From NCBI GenBank assembly GCA_037042185.1, contig JAXQJY010000032.1, positions 2,232,001-2,296,000 on the forward strand: a stretch of DNA of 64,000 nucleotides, given 5' to 3'. Below the pieces are notes generated by a model that saw only the letters and a list, made by a program, of their open reading frames with translations, ran no database searches and was not told the origin of the DNA. The position numbers and the translations under genes were made by a program. This document shows positions 1 through 11,612 of this stretch, piece by piece. The number at the start of each line of letters is the position of its first letter. The first letter of the stretch is position 1. The stretch is from Sordariomycetes sp. S80-01Y. Taxonomy: Eukaryota; Ascomycota; Sordariomycetes.

Positions 1-264
1 GACTGTCGTAGCCATCTCGAGCAACCTTAGAGACCTTCTCGCCTTCTCCCGTGTGTTTCCGCTATGGCGAGGTCTTGCTGTTGCTTATGGGCTTTACACC
101 TATTCGTAAGACAGATACGCCGATGTTCAAACTGGATATTGGCAATGCTGATGAGGCAATTGATCAAAGCGTGGCTCGTAGCTGGCGTTCGCCGACATCC
201 GGAACCCCAGTCCCGTTGTTGTCGGCGCCGTCGCGGTGCTAAACACCGACTATTGCCGGCGACC

Positions 265-281
265 TTCGGAAGCGTTCCGAA
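265..281. promoter_or_regulatory. Inverted repeat TTCGGAA-N3-TTCCGAA
   Basis: Perfect 7-bp arms separated by GCG. It lies 7 bp left of a larger inverted repeat with the same TTCCGA core. Both are in the promoter of the FAH gene. Related elements lie at 8235-8255, 11806-11822 and 19091-19146. Confidence 0.45.
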
Positions 282-287
282 CCACTT

Positions 288-312
288 CCGTTCCGAGACA
301 TCCTCGGAACGG
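288..312. promoter_or_regulatory. Inverted repeat CCGTTCCGAG-N5-CTCGGAACGG
   Basis: Perfect 10-bp arms with a 5-bp spacer, ending 92 bp before the upstream ATG of the FAH gene. The embedded CCG/CGG triplets in inverted orientation are what Zn2Cys6 dimers usually recognise. Binding is inferred, not shown. Confidence 0.5.
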
Positions 313-403
313 TCTACTCCCCTTTTCGGCACATAGTCGACGCAGGGAAGTAATAAACATACAATATTTCAGTAAACACAGTCGTTCTATTCTGAGGCAT
401 TAC

Positions 404-1428
404 ATGACTTCAACAAACCTTTTAAAGAAATTCATCACAAAGCAACCTCGACATCTCAATCATCAAACCCCCTTTCAAGGAGACCGCTTCCGCCATTCAT
501 TTCGCACCATGGCTGCTTGGCAACGACTCATCCGCTTTGTCGACGACAACGGCAAAGAAACCTTTGGAGAGCCCTTAGTGAGCTCCGAGAGCGAACTTGA
601 GAGCAAACTTGCCAGTAATGAGCTGTATGCCACAGAATTCAAGGGCAAGTCTCCAGTTGGCGACCTGGCCAGGGGAGAAAAGGTCCATGTGAAGAGCTTG
701 AGTGGCATATTGAAGCCTAGTGATGTTCCTATTATCCGTTGCATTGGTCTGAACTACACCAAGCATAGTAAGTCTGCCCTTGAGCCTGACCACGACGGCA
801 ACTGACAGCCCCAGTCAAGGAGGGAGGCCGCACACCACCGCCATATCCTTCCGTCTTCATCAAGCCATCAACTTCTGTCACAGGATACGATGAAGACGTA
901 CCTATCCCCAAGATTGCACAAGACGGCACTGTTGACTATGAGGGAGAACTTGCTATCGTGATTGGCAAGACGGGCAAGAACATTGCAAAGGAGTCCGCTC
1001 TGTCTCACATTGCTGGCTACCTAGCAGCCAACGATGTCTCCGCCCGCGCTTGGCAGAGAGATCCTAAGAAGGCCGGCGGTGTTCCTCAATGGTGCTTCAG
1101 CAAGGGGTTTGACAAGTTCGCCCCGTTGAGTCCCATGCTCGTCTCCCCAAGCGTCGTGGGCAACGCTTCAGATCTGCACCTGCGCACGCTAGTGAATGGA
1201 GAAGAGCGTCAGAACACGAGCACTGGTGATCTTCTCTTTGGCGTCGAAGACATTGTGGCTTTCGTCAGCCAAGGCACAACTCTAGAGGCCGGGACTGTTA
1301 TTCTAACAGGAACACCTTCAGGTGTGGCTATGGGAATGAAGGAGCCCAAGTACCTGAACGATGGCGATGTTGTAGAGGTCAGCATCAGTAGCCTCGGGCG
1401 TGTGAGGAATAAGATGGCTTTTGAATAG
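404..1428 (+). CDS. Fumarylacetoacetate hydrolase-family acylpyruvase (FAHD1-like)
   Basis: Exons 404..767 and 809..1428; an alternative acceptor at 814 keeps the frame and drops two codons. The domain is a compact FAH fold: the metal-binding E-x-E motif in DYEGELAIV, then NDVSARAWQ, KGFDKFAPLSP and the glycine loop GTPSG. Known relatives hydrolyse acylpyruvates such as fumarylpyruvate or decarboxylate oxaloacetate. Two starts are credible. The ATG at 509 has a strong context (CACCATGG) and gives 292 aa. The in-frame ATG at 404 adds 35 residues rich in K/R and hydroxyl residues with a single acid, typical of a mitochondrial presequence, giving 327 aa. Gentisate 1,2-dioxygenase is encoded about 17 kb away, so fumarylpyruvate hydrolysis is a plausible role, but oxaloacetate decarboxylase or a general acylpyruvase is equally compatible with the motifs. 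Confidence 0.9.
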
Positions 1429-1534
1429 AGAATTGAAATAGATGAGAATCATAAAAAATTGACATGTAGACTAAATTATTCACCGGACTTTGAGACATTC
1501 GTGGCGACCATGCCCTTAGATATACAAACTGTCT

Positions 1535-3949
1535 CTAGTGTTGCGGATTGCCAGTCATGCTGTGGTTTGTTTCGCTCGGCAGCGGGCGAGGACGTCTGAA
1601 AGTTGCAAAATCAGTGTCCTCGAGGTTGGGACTTTGCTGGGGATGATGAGGCTCCTCCTGGGGCTCTTGTGAGGGAGCCAACGTGGGCCCGCCCATTGTG
1701 CCCACTCTAGAAGGTCTCCTGGCATGAAGCTCATGAGTTTCTGTTGCTTGCCACATTCTATGTATGGTCTCATGGGCGAGAATGAGGCCACCCCTGTGTG
1801 CCCCGCTGCTTGACTCTCCTGTAATACCGCCCGTGTCATCTCCCAACTTATCATGGCTTTTCTGAGCCCATTCAAATTCCGGATGGCGCATGTAGATGAA
1901 GTTCTTTCCTCCGTTGTGGCTCCTATATGTCATGATGGCGAGGAATCCAAAATACCACAGCGCCGCGAAGGCCAGTATGCACCATGAGACGACAGGGACA
2001 GTGTACCAGTCTCCTGTCTTGGAAATCCTGGCGGCCGCATCTCGTGTTGGCGGCACCCAGGTCATGACGACAAGGTAGAAGTTGGTGATGAGGTATATGA
2101 CGGCACTTATGATCCCTACTTTCGGGTTGACTGTGCCCTTGATCATCTCGCTCCATTTCCTTTCGATTGGCTGTTGCTCAGGTACGTGATGATGGTTCGG
2201 CGTCTGAATTGGCTGCGTTGCAGGAGGACCCCTGAAATGAAGGATCAAGATGCCGATGGCGAGCAACGTGCCGAAGCAAGCCGCAAGTACGTATGACAGC
2301 AGCTTACTCAGGAAAATGTAGGAATTGTTCGGGGTCATTGAATATGTGGCCAGGAGCAGAACGATGCAAGTCGCCAAGTGAAGCACCAGCGCGCCCACGG
2401 GTGTCTTCTCTCTGTGGTTTGCGGGGTTAAGAAACCTGATGCTCCGACGACGAGAGCTGCGCGTGCCGTTGTCGAACCACATTAGGAGTCTTCCGAGACT
2501 GACGTCCTTATCCTTCGCAAAGAACCCGGCAAATGGAATAAAGCATTGCTTGGCGATTTCCTGCTTCATCCGTACAGCAGTGAAAGTCCAGACCACAATG
2601 TTTCCAAATGACGAGATTGCGAGAAAGGCGTTGGCCGTCTGTTTTGAACGGTTGCTGTCGCTAAAAACGCGTTTGAAGAACTCTTGGGCAACATTGTTGT
2701 CGATCTGTGCTTGGACGGGCACGACGATCATCTAGTTGCGTGTCAATTAGCTGTGCGACCTCTAGGATGAAACGTAGGCGAAGAAGCCTTGGGGCGACTC
2801 ACGTAGCAAATGTTAACCGCCAAGTAAAGCACACAAACTATTCCCATACCCCACCAAATAGATTTTGGGAGAGTCTTGCGAGGGTTCTTGATTTCTGATA
2901 ACACCTTGGTACTCAGTCAGTGTTGTCCATGAATCCTCACAAAGTCAGGGTTCCGGGCAACTTACATAGTTGGGCTGGTAGAATCCAAAGAAGGCGAATA
3001 CTACATTTGATTAGTGTATGCTTGCAGGTGAATGGTATAAATGATACTTACCAACAGTTGTGAAGGCCTGGGTATATCCAGCGTGCTCATTGTGAGTCTC
3101 GGGACCGTCGAAGTATTCCTCAACGTCTCCTCTCAAGGCGGATATGCCGCGCGAGCCACCTGCGACCGCCCAAGTTGATATGATCATAGCAACCATGAAA
3201 CCGCACTTGATAAACGCGAGGCCGTTGCTGAGGAGAATACCGCCACGTCGGGAGAAAGCGTGTATGAAGCAGGTGACAGTTGCAATCGTGATAGCAATCC
3301 CGTAGACGGAACCCTTGCTGAAGTCGGTATGTTCTTTGTTGGGGCTCGCGCACTGCAGAATACGCAGAGCGCAATCGATGCAGTTACTTGCCATGTTTCC
3401 AACGCAAATGAAGCTGATGCCAAACAGGACACAACTGAGCAAGACGGTCCCTTGCTTGTAACTTGGCCAGGAGAAGACGTATTGCAGATAATGGAGCTCG
3501 CCTCCTGACCGGGGCACCGACTGCTCGACTCCGTCAATGACATACCGTGGAACATTCAGTCCGTACTCTATGAAGACGTGCGCTCCTGAAAGACTGTAAA
3601 TACACCCAAGAAGCCATATCAGAACCGCAATCCCAGGGCTGCGAACTCCCTTCATTACTTCTTGTGGACCACTGAAAATGCCCGTGCCTAACCAAGGGTA
3701 TCAGTCTTTTGTCTTCAATTCTAAGACTATGAATATAGAAGACTTACCTATAGTCCGGTTTATCACTAGACAAGTAGTGTCAATGAAGGTCAGGCGGAAG
3801 GGCTCCTCGGGAGTCCTTGTGACGATGCGGTTCTTGTTGATGGGTATGTCGATCACGGCAGCGAGAACACCCCCATCGTTATGTAGACCATCATCGTAGG
3901 TCTGCCGACTAGTGTAAACCGTCGGCTCGTTCGATCGTACCTGATCCAT
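1535..3949 (-). CDS. Amino-acid permease, APC superfamily (LAT/methionine permease type)
   Basis: Five exons on the minus strand: 3949..3748, 3687..3052, 3000..2966 (35 bp), 2904..2803 and 2731..1535, together 723 aa. The N-terminal membrane segment carries INRTIGTGIFSGPQEVM, the APC signature in which the GTGIF turn breaks helix 1. Later segments include FAFFGFYQPNYVLSEIKNP (helix 6 region) and NVAQEFFKRVFSD. The motif TAVRMKQEIAKQCFIPF resembles the loop of fungal high-affinity methionine (Mup1-type) permeases. About 150 residues after the last hydrophobic segment form a polar Pro/His/Glu-rich cytoplasmic tail, longer than in typical relatives and possibly a target for ubiquitin-driven turnover (inference). 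Substrate cannot be read from sequence. It converges with the FAH gene, leaving about 106 bp between stops. Confidence 0.9.
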
Positions 3950-3971
3950 CGTCTCTGCAAATAATACAACA

Positions 3972-4007
3972 TTCACCTGGAGTACTTTCACCTGGAGTAC
4001 TTTCACC
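3972..4007 (-). repeat. 15-bp tandem duplication in permease leader
   Basis: TTCACCTGGAGTACT occurs twice in perfect tandem, followed by six bases of a third copy, beginning 23 bp upstream of the permease start codon. It probably lies in the 5' untranslated region. Confidence 0.7.
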
Positions 4008-5128
4008 AGAGGGTAGCCAGGGATTGCAGGAGCAGAAGAGCCACTACAAGTAGCCGCCTGTGATTCCTGACCGAACTCCCGAAACAAAGAAACGCCATCT
4101 CGTACAGCTTATCAATTGGACCTCGTTTCCGACAAGGCTGCCTGAGGAGCTCTCGCGCAGAGACACTGCCACGCGAACCGCACCTTCATGCCCAGGCGGC
4201 TGATATGCAAGGCGTCCGCGCCAACGTAGACCCCAGCAACGTAACCCCGCACGGGGCGAGCATCAGAAGGACTCTTATCCCGTTGCTCAGCTGGGCTGAG
4301 CATTGAAAGTGCACAATATTACCATGGCTGATTTGCTGCACAAGACCAGCACAGCCTCCCCGGCCAATGGTGTGGCATGCAGTAGTACGCTGTGAACGCC
4401 TGCAGAAGCAACTGGAGGAGATAGCGCGTCAACTTCGGGACCGACTGACGTCGTCACACATTGGTGCATCGCCCAGCTTGTTCTTGGCTGAATTTGGCTG
4501 AATAGCTTTGGTACCACAGGTTGACAAAGTGAGGCAAGCCTGTCCCTTTCGCAAAGCTGAGCGAGCGACGGTTCAGCAGGGAGGTCCAGGGAATATTCGA
4601 TTTCAGTAGAGATACCGAAGTTCCAAGTTTTTGATAGATGCCATGATCACCTAGAAGCTACTGGGAGCCGGTCACTACGGCCCGAGGACTTGGTATACGG
4701 GGTGTCCCGTGTGTGTGGTAGGACCGAGGTACATCAACAGGCAGCATACGTGTATTCTATTACGCACGTTTCCAGCTGGGCTCTCGGCCCCGGATCGGAG
4801 TGTGGGGGGCCCGGGCAGATAAGCTGGGATTAAAAAAAGGCCAGGTTGACTTGGTACTCGTTGTTTTGGGGCGCAGTGCGGCAAGCTAGCTCAGCTGCCT
4901 TCGCTGTTTCTAAGCCTCGTCAGTCATCGACGGCTCGCGGCCACGCGACATGACAGCCTTCCCTCGTTTCGTTTATGACACCGACCATTTCTCCTACATG
5001 TGGGTTCGTTAGGCTGCACGTAAGGAGATTTCCCGACGTTGTTTCTTCTCTGTCATTTCTCTACTGGCGGTTTCACGGTTTACCCGTCTGACTTACTCTG
5101 GCTCTCGTCGGCTCTTGTGTGCTTGAAG
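4008..5128. other. Intergenic region between divergent genes
   Basis: About 1.1 kb separating the divergent permease and fungal-specific gene. Short open frames on both strands show no recognisable domain and no convincing exon chain. Likely promoters for both genes. Confidence 0.5.
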
Positions 5129-7695
5129 ATGGCGGGGCCCATCCAAATCGGTGACGCTCTAAGACTGGCCGAGCTGGCTTGGACTGTTTGGGAATATGGC
5201 TGGGCTCACGAGTATAATGCAGGTTCGTCAGTGCTTTCATCACATTGTCGGGACGGGCTCAGTTCTGTCGATGCATCGGCGGATGCAACGACTGGAGGCT
5301 CTGCCATGTTCAGATGGGTTTCGGGTTGTCGCTCCGCTACTTGAAGCTGACTCTTGCTCAGGAGAAAATTACAGAGCTTTTGGTACGGATGTACAAACTT
5401 TGCACAGGAGCCTAGTGCGAGTCGAGGGAGCCATCAAGCGTGCTCAAGATTCGCTCCAGGCGCACGGCGCACACAACAACGATACCCTTATTGAAGATAT
5501 GGATCTATTCTCGGATATCGTTGGTGACTACAATCGAACTCTTAGCGACTGCCTTCAACTTATCGACGACAACCGTCGTTATGCTCACACAACTGGTCCT
5601 ATGCTCAACATTGACTGGAACCTGAATGTCATGCCACAGGTTGAGCACCTACGTGGCCGGCTCCAAATGCACAACGTTCGGATCCAGCACTTCCTAGGAC
5701 CGTTCGAAATGTAAGCCGGTGCTGATTTGTACAGGAAATTCCGCTGACGTCTTCTTTCTTAGCGACTTGATCAACAATTTCCACGGGAGCCTGGCACGAA
5801 GGATGATGAGCATGCACAACGACGTTTTGAGGATCGGCAGGGACATCGGAGCACTCCTCGCAGACAAGTTCCCCGAAGTTGCACAAGCAATTCATATGCG
5901 CGAGGAACAAAGCCTATGCACCATAGCCATTCCTGATCTCTTGTCATACAAACTGGACAGCGAGTTCAAATGCCACGGTCTGCCTCAAGCCCCGGACCTA
6001 CAGGACATGACAGATTGCTTCCTCGTACACTTTAACCGGAGTACCGCACTTCTACCATATGCCTCGAGAGGTGAAGGGACATGCCCACCTGTCTCGCAAT
6101 ATCTGGAGCTTCTGAAGTGTCAAGTCTTAATGAAGAATATCAAGGCATCACCCGAAATAGAACAACCTCGGAAAATGTCATACTGGCCTGGCTACGTCCG
6201 AGCTCTGGAAGAGGTAAAACCCCCTTTCTACCCACCCATTCAGCCCAAGATTCTTGCTTGCATTATTGTCAAACGTATCTGACTTTTGTGCAGAATTTAT
6301 CACACGAGTGCGCTAGATTTCGCACCGAGCTCTCGCCACCAGACGTATCCTTTGTCAATGACGAAGCGCTGAGCATCTGGACAACGGTCCAACGGCAGGT
6401 TCAAGCGCCAGCCTTGGATTCAGGACCCCCTCATGAACCTTTGTTATCACTGTAAGCCAGGACAATTGTATGTACAACATTGAAGATGCTGACACGACTC
6501 CTAGATCACTAGCCCCGGGAGACGACACGATGACCTGGAGGACAATGCAATTAGAAAGACAAGTAGGATCTGAATATCGATATCGCATCATTGAGAAGTG
6601 GGGGAACGCCCGGCAGCCGAGACCAGAAGGGCCTCACGTTGTTCACTTTGATACTCGCACTGCGATACTCAATCCTATCTACGCCGACCCAGTCGGAGAC
6701 GATGGCAGACTTCCGCCTTTGGAAATTGTTCTGGAACACAGCCACAGAACCTTCCGATATGTATTCCTCGACTTAAGGAGTCTTTTGCAGTTCCAGAGGG
6801 CATTGACAGGGTTCCAAGTCGCGGAAGCCTACATGCAGTCAGTTGCCATGATTCGGCCAGATTTTCAAGCGAAGCTAACGCCTCTAGATCACATGCAAGC
6901 GTGGTATTTGTCAGGCCTCGCAAAGAAGACTCCTTTGAAGAATATGCTACTTTACAAATCTGGATACCGACGAGCACTCAAGGGCGTTCTCAGAGTGGTA
7001 AGGCAGCAGACCACAGGAGCCTTAGTTCAGGGTCACCGCCGTCGGCGCATGCAACATTTGGGCACTCGAGCAGAGCACACAGTGTCTCCTCAACCCAATC
7101 AGGCTTCACCTCATCGACAAGTCATAGCAGCCTGGGGTTCGACGACTCCATGTCCATCGCCGTTAGGCTAGGGGGATCGGCCGCAACCACAGATCACGGA
7201 ACGATTCGCACGATGCCACGCAAGCCACTACTCGTGCTCTTCACCAGGAATCCGGAGACATCCCGTCGCTCAATCATCGCCATCGCTATAGATGGTGAGA
7301 CCAAGCCGAATCCTGAACGTTGCAAGTGCCAAAGCGAACAGAACGAAAAGCATTGCTTTGTCACGGCCGTTGAGCAGGGCCGAGGAGCAACATCGACACT
7401 TCAAACTCGTCGAATAACTCAGCCCGACCGTTGGAATCTACTATCGTTCCCCGCTCGAGCTCTTATTTGGGAGGGGCTTCTGCGGATCAGCATTCTGTTC
7501 CCGACAGTCGATGCCCGAAGGAGGTTTAGCGGAAGCTATTGCGAGTGCAAGTTGGTGACCGAACTCGACGTCGACAAGTGCCTGCAACAAGGACACGGCG
7601 GACTTATGGGTGCGGTGAGAACACTCTATCGGCGGCAGATGATTGTGCGACAGGGCTACAGTGACGCGCGTCCGGCCATCACAAGTACTAAATGA
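5129..7695 (+). CDS. Fungal-specific protein with N-terminal helical domain, function unknown
   Basis: Six exons: 5129..5222, 5362..5710, 5763..6213, 6294..6451, 6505..6837 and 6888..7695, together 730 aa. The start MAGPIQIGDALRLAEL and the helical 200 residues after it resemble the 'fungal N-terminal' domain that opens many filamentous-fungal proteins of unknown role, some of them linked to cell-death or NLR-like proteins. Residues about 440-730 form a second conserved block with YATLQIWIP and PLLVLFTRNPETSRRSI, joined by a Ser-rich linker. The last intron (6838-6887, donor GTCAGT, branch GCTAAC) is needed to join the two conserved blocks; without it the gene would look frameshifted. No enzyme motif, signal peptide or membrane span is visible. 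The family assignment is from memory of sequence style only. Confidence 0.8.
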
Positions 7696-8503
7696 CTATA
7701 TGGGCTGTTTATAGACTTAGAACAAGGCGCTACGCAGTCATTTATCAATATACTTGATAGTACTTGCTGTGAATGTATCTTCGAACTGCAACAGCCATAT
7801 CTTATCTTATGTACACCAGCAAGAAATTTCTCGGTCTAGGCTTGTAAGTCGTGCTTGGAAGATCCAAGGATTTGCACACACAGAGTCTGGCCCCTTGGAC
7901 GGGCGATATACAGGCCTTTTGAGCAGCTAAGTTTGACTCATTTGAAGACGAGCTGGCAAATCAGCTCGAAACTTTTAGTACAGCCCATCGAGATTGAATG
8001 GCAGGTCGTCAAGAAAAATAGTCGTTAAAGCTCCTTTTGATTTGGCCTGAAGCGGCCCAAGCAACGGGGAGCATCTACTTAGTACTATAACTACACCGCC
8101 CCTGAAGCAGCACCAATGTGTAGGACTTGAGGATGCTGCAAACTCGAAATACATGGCCACCAGCAAGGGCACACTTACAAAAAAGATATCGGCTCCCAAC
8201 AACTTGTGCTGACATCAAAACCAGAACTTTCGGTGTTCCGCCCGAGCTTCGGAACCGCTTCGGCTGAGTGGAGGTGGGTCTCGGAAGCCCCGAATGGCCC
8301 TCCGAGGTCTCCGAAGGCTCCTATCCTGCTCTTCCATCGGAAGCGATGTCAAATTTCCTACAGCCTGCCGATGTCCCACTGCCCGGCACACGTTGGTCTG
8401 CTGAGCGAATTCGAGTGGATCGGCGAGCCTTGCAGCTGCCGGAAGCATCACTGCCTTCCGCACGTCTGCTCCCGACGCAGCAACGCGTCTGATCCGCGAC
8501 GCG
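7696..8503. other. Intergenic region upstream of Zn2Cys6 gene
   Basis: About 0.8 kb. Nothing gene-like is seen. The segment from about 8225 to 8345 is dense in TTCCG, CTCGGAA and CCGAGG words, including the inverted repeat at 8235-8255. Confidence 0.5.
8235..8255. promoter_or_regulatory. Inverted repeat GTTCCG-N9-CGGAAC
   Basis: Perfect 6-bp arms, about 250 bp upstream of the Zn2Cys6 start codon, followed within 60 bp by CTCGGAA (8280s) and CCTCCGAGG words. It has the same core as the repeats upstream of FAH, GFA and gentisate dioxygenase, so autoregulation by this factor is a testable idea. Confidence 0.4.
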
Positions 8504-10925
8504 ATGCCTCAGCCAAACCAGCAGTCGTTGCTCAGTTCAGAGACTCCACGGAAGCCTAAGCGCGTCAAGATTGATGTGGCTTGTGAAACTTGTCGCACGA
8601 GAAAGGTCAAATGCGATGGCCTTCGACCTGGTGAGTCACTTTGGACCCCTTTGCCTGTATGTGGCAACTCACATTATGCGGCCGCAATCCTTGAGTGCAT
8701 AAGATTGCACCGTGTGTATCTTCGTTCAGATTGTGAACTTGGTGTGTTGACAATTTAAATAGCTTGTGGTAACTGCTTGAAGAAACCTGCGTTGAAGAAT
8801 AACTGCACATACATTCAACATGGCCCGTCTGGCCTGCCCCCTAGAAGATCTATCGGCTTCGATGTCCCGAGGACGGCAAGTCACGCACAGGAGAGCTTGA
8901 GTAACTCTAGGCAGTTCTACTCAGATGAGGACTTGAGTCATGCACATGGTCCAGTCAGATCTGGGGAATCTGCAAGCACAGAATTTTCAAGACCAGCGGC
9001 CATGTCGGATGCGTCACCAGCAAACCGATCGACTGGAGGTAATTCAGGCGGCTCACGACCCCCTGTGAGCAATATCAGCCCTTCCGTCATAGACTCTATG
9101 ACGGCAGTAATTGACGAGGGAGGTCGGACTCGTGAATATTTCGGCAGAAGCAGTGCCGGCTCCTTTACGGCGCAGATTAGGAAGGCTATTGAAGCCAAGG
9201 CTGGTGATAGCAACCCGTACTTCTCGAGGAAAGACGACTCTGTTCCAGCTCAGCATTTGAGAGCTTCGCCCATCTCAGCGCCTGTGGTCAATGATGCTCA
9301 CAGAGTTCTACCGACGCGGCGTCAGGCCGATCAGCTGCTCTCCGTGTACTGGAAATACGTGGATCCTCTTTACCCCTTTCTAGATCGCCAACGTTGGGAG
9401 ATGGCCTACCGTGCCATTTTCGATGGCACAACGATAGATCTGGAAGAGCACACTTTTCTAGCAACATTGAACGTCATTTTTGCTCTTTCGTCCCAGCTAC
9501 TGGAGTCACAAACCGCCGATCAGCGGGACGAGTCGAGCAACGTGTACTTCGACAGAGCGCAAGCGCTGCTCCCTCTAAACACTTGGAACGACAGCTCGCT
9601 GGAGTTGGTGCAGTACCTTCTGTTGACCAGTCAGTATCTGCAGAGTACCGATCGTCCGCATCAAACCTGGATGACGGTCGGGTCTGCTGTGCGCATCGCG
9701 CAAGGGTTGGGCCTCCACCTGCGCGAGACCTCGGCGAACCATCCTAATGTAGATGAGCGCGAGCTGCTCCGCAGGATCTGGTACGGCTGCGTTCTGATGG
9801 ACCGGTAAGTGAAGGAAGCTCTGGAACCATTCGAATCCCTGCTGACGATGGTAGGATGGTTGCCATAACGCATGGTAGGCCCTCAATGGTGTCTCCCTGC
9901 TTAGCTGCGGTGGTTTCCATGCCGACATTCTCGGACCATCTAGAGCCTCGAGGGCCTACGGCCTCAATTACTGATGCTGCATTCTTTGTCAAATCTGTAG
10001 AGCTTTATGAGATCATTCATCGGACGGTCCGAACGCTCTACGACGGAATGGGAGCAAGGCCAAAGCAGGTCGCTGCATCTGATAGCGATGCAGGCTCGGA
10101 CGAAGAGCAGATAGATCTTGGCATGGTGCTGCACCTCGACAGTACGTTGGGTAGATGGGAGCGCAAGCTTCCGGAGCGCCTTAGGTATCTTTCTCCACAG
10201 CCGAGAAGTGAGATCACGCACCGGCAAGCGACGATCTTGTACATACGGTAAGCTTGTAGAGCGAATATTCAGCAAGGGCCGAGAATAACGTGAATAGTTT
10301 TCTTCACGCTCGAATTCTTCTCTTGCGGCCAATCCTGGGGTCCTTTTGCCTGGCGCCCCCAACAGAAGTGGAGAGTCCAGATACTCTAGAAGGTCGGGTA
10401 CTGAGGGAGTGCGCATTGCTGTGCGTCTCAACATCCCAAGACGTCATATCCACCTTACTGAAGCATCAAACGGCCGATGGCACCGTTGGCCTCTTGCCAG
10501 CCTGGTGGTACCGCGTTTACTACGTTTACACGGCGGCAACTGTACTGATTGCAGCCAAGCTTCGGCCAGAGGCGCTCTCGGGAAAAGACCTTGGCAGATC
10601 TTGGAGTCAAGCCATGTCTGTGCTCAAGGCCCACGAGAAGTTCGGACAGTCAGCTCGGAGGTGTGTAGCTGCACTTCACTTCCTTTCCACAAAGGTGAAT
10701 CAAGACAGCGGCGGAGACCCATCTGGCAGAACCTCAAATGGGGATGTTGGGCAGGTTGGCCAATACCAAGACGCCGTCGACATGCAGCAAGCTTCCCTGC
10801 CAGAGGATTTCCCCTCTTTTGACGGCATGGAAAATTTCGGTTTCCAGGATGTCGAATTCGACGTCAATGACCTCACGTGGCTGAATGATATGCACGCTAC
10901 GTGGGAGCTTCTGAACCATGGATGA
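8504..10925 (+). CDS. Zn2Cys6 transcription factor with fungal-specific TF domain
   Basis: Four exons: 8504..8630, 8763..9804, 9855..10247 and 10298..10925, together 729 aa. The binuclear zinc cluster uses C27, C30, C37, C44, C47 and C57 (CETCRTRKVKC, then CGNC and the final C). The first intron falls between the third and fourth cysteines, a frequent position in this family. The basic stretch PRKPKRVKID precedes the cluster. From about residue 210, RQADQLLSVYWKYVDPLYPF starts the fungal-specific TF domain (PF04082 type), and QGLGLHLRE is also typical of it. The acidic C-terminus may be an activation region. Neighbouring aromatic-catabolism genes and shared promoter palindromes make it a candidate local regulator; target and inducer are unknown. 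Confidence 0.95.
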
Positions 10926-11066
10926 AGGGACGCTTGGACTCTTCATCGCTAAAGACACAGCTACATGGGCCTTATTCTAGGGAAGGCTCTTGGATTCATC
11001 TAGTGGTCTCGGCCCGTCGGACTGCTTGACCTTGGTCTACTTCCTCTGGCTCTCTGACTAAATGAA

Positions 11067-11612
11067 TCACTTCCTCATCTGCTCCCACTGTGGAACCCCT
11101 TCCACGGCAGACATCCATGCCGGCCGATTCTTGACGAAAAGTTCGTTGTTGGGTTTGAGCTCAAGACTATACGATCTCAGCCTTCACTCGTTGCTCAGAT
11201 CGGAGGCTTCCCTCCCGGCCGACACTTACCCCTTGTCGAGAAGAGAAGTTCTGACGATGTAGAACTTGCCTGCTGCTGACTCTGGTACTGTCCAAAGAGT
11301 ACATCCGCACGTCCTGCAGAAAGCTTTCTCTTTTGGACTTCCGCTGGCGGTATCGTGCAGTGTCACAGTCGAAATTAGATCGGGCGTGGCAGCATTGATC
11401 TCAACGCTTCGAGCCTCGCATTTCGCCAGCTAGACGCGTCAATTAGCCTGCAACTTGGAGTGGATAAGTCTCTTTGGCCTTACCACTTGGTTTGGACCGC
11501 CTGCATTCTTCTGGCAATGCCTACAATAGCAAGATAGAACCACAGCAGGCTCCGAAGAAATCGACAAGGTCACACCACCACACAGACAGCCTCCAACGTA
11601 CGGAGCGGGCAT
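11067..11612 (-). CDS. GFA-domain protein 1 (CENP-V/GFA zinc fold)
   Basis: Three exons on the minus strand: 11612..11484, 11429..11230 and 11166..11067, together 142 aa, the usual size for a single GFA domain. Zinc-ligand cysteines are plain: C9-x-C11, the CYCRHCQKN block (C28, C30, C33) and CRTCGC (C81, C84, C86), followed by LDKGLELKP near the end. The family was named for glutathione-dependent formaldehyde activation, but most members have no proven activity. Start chosen at MPAPYVGG just before the first ligand pair. A second, diverged GFA gene lies 0.9 kb away on the same strand. An inverted repeat at 11806-11822 lies about 195 bp upstream. Confidence 0.9.

Larger units (their letters stand above)
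1..403. other. Upstream region of the FAH gene
   Basis: No gene is recognised here. The stretch holds two perfect inverted repeats (265-281 and 288-312, listed separately) and then an A/T-richer leader of about 60 bp before the first in-frame ATG of the FAH gene. Confidence 0.6.

Noticed and set aside
6838-6901. Apparent frameshift in the fungal-specific gene
   Set aside because: A 50-bp GT-AG intron with a proper branch site restores a single frame, so it is not a mutation.
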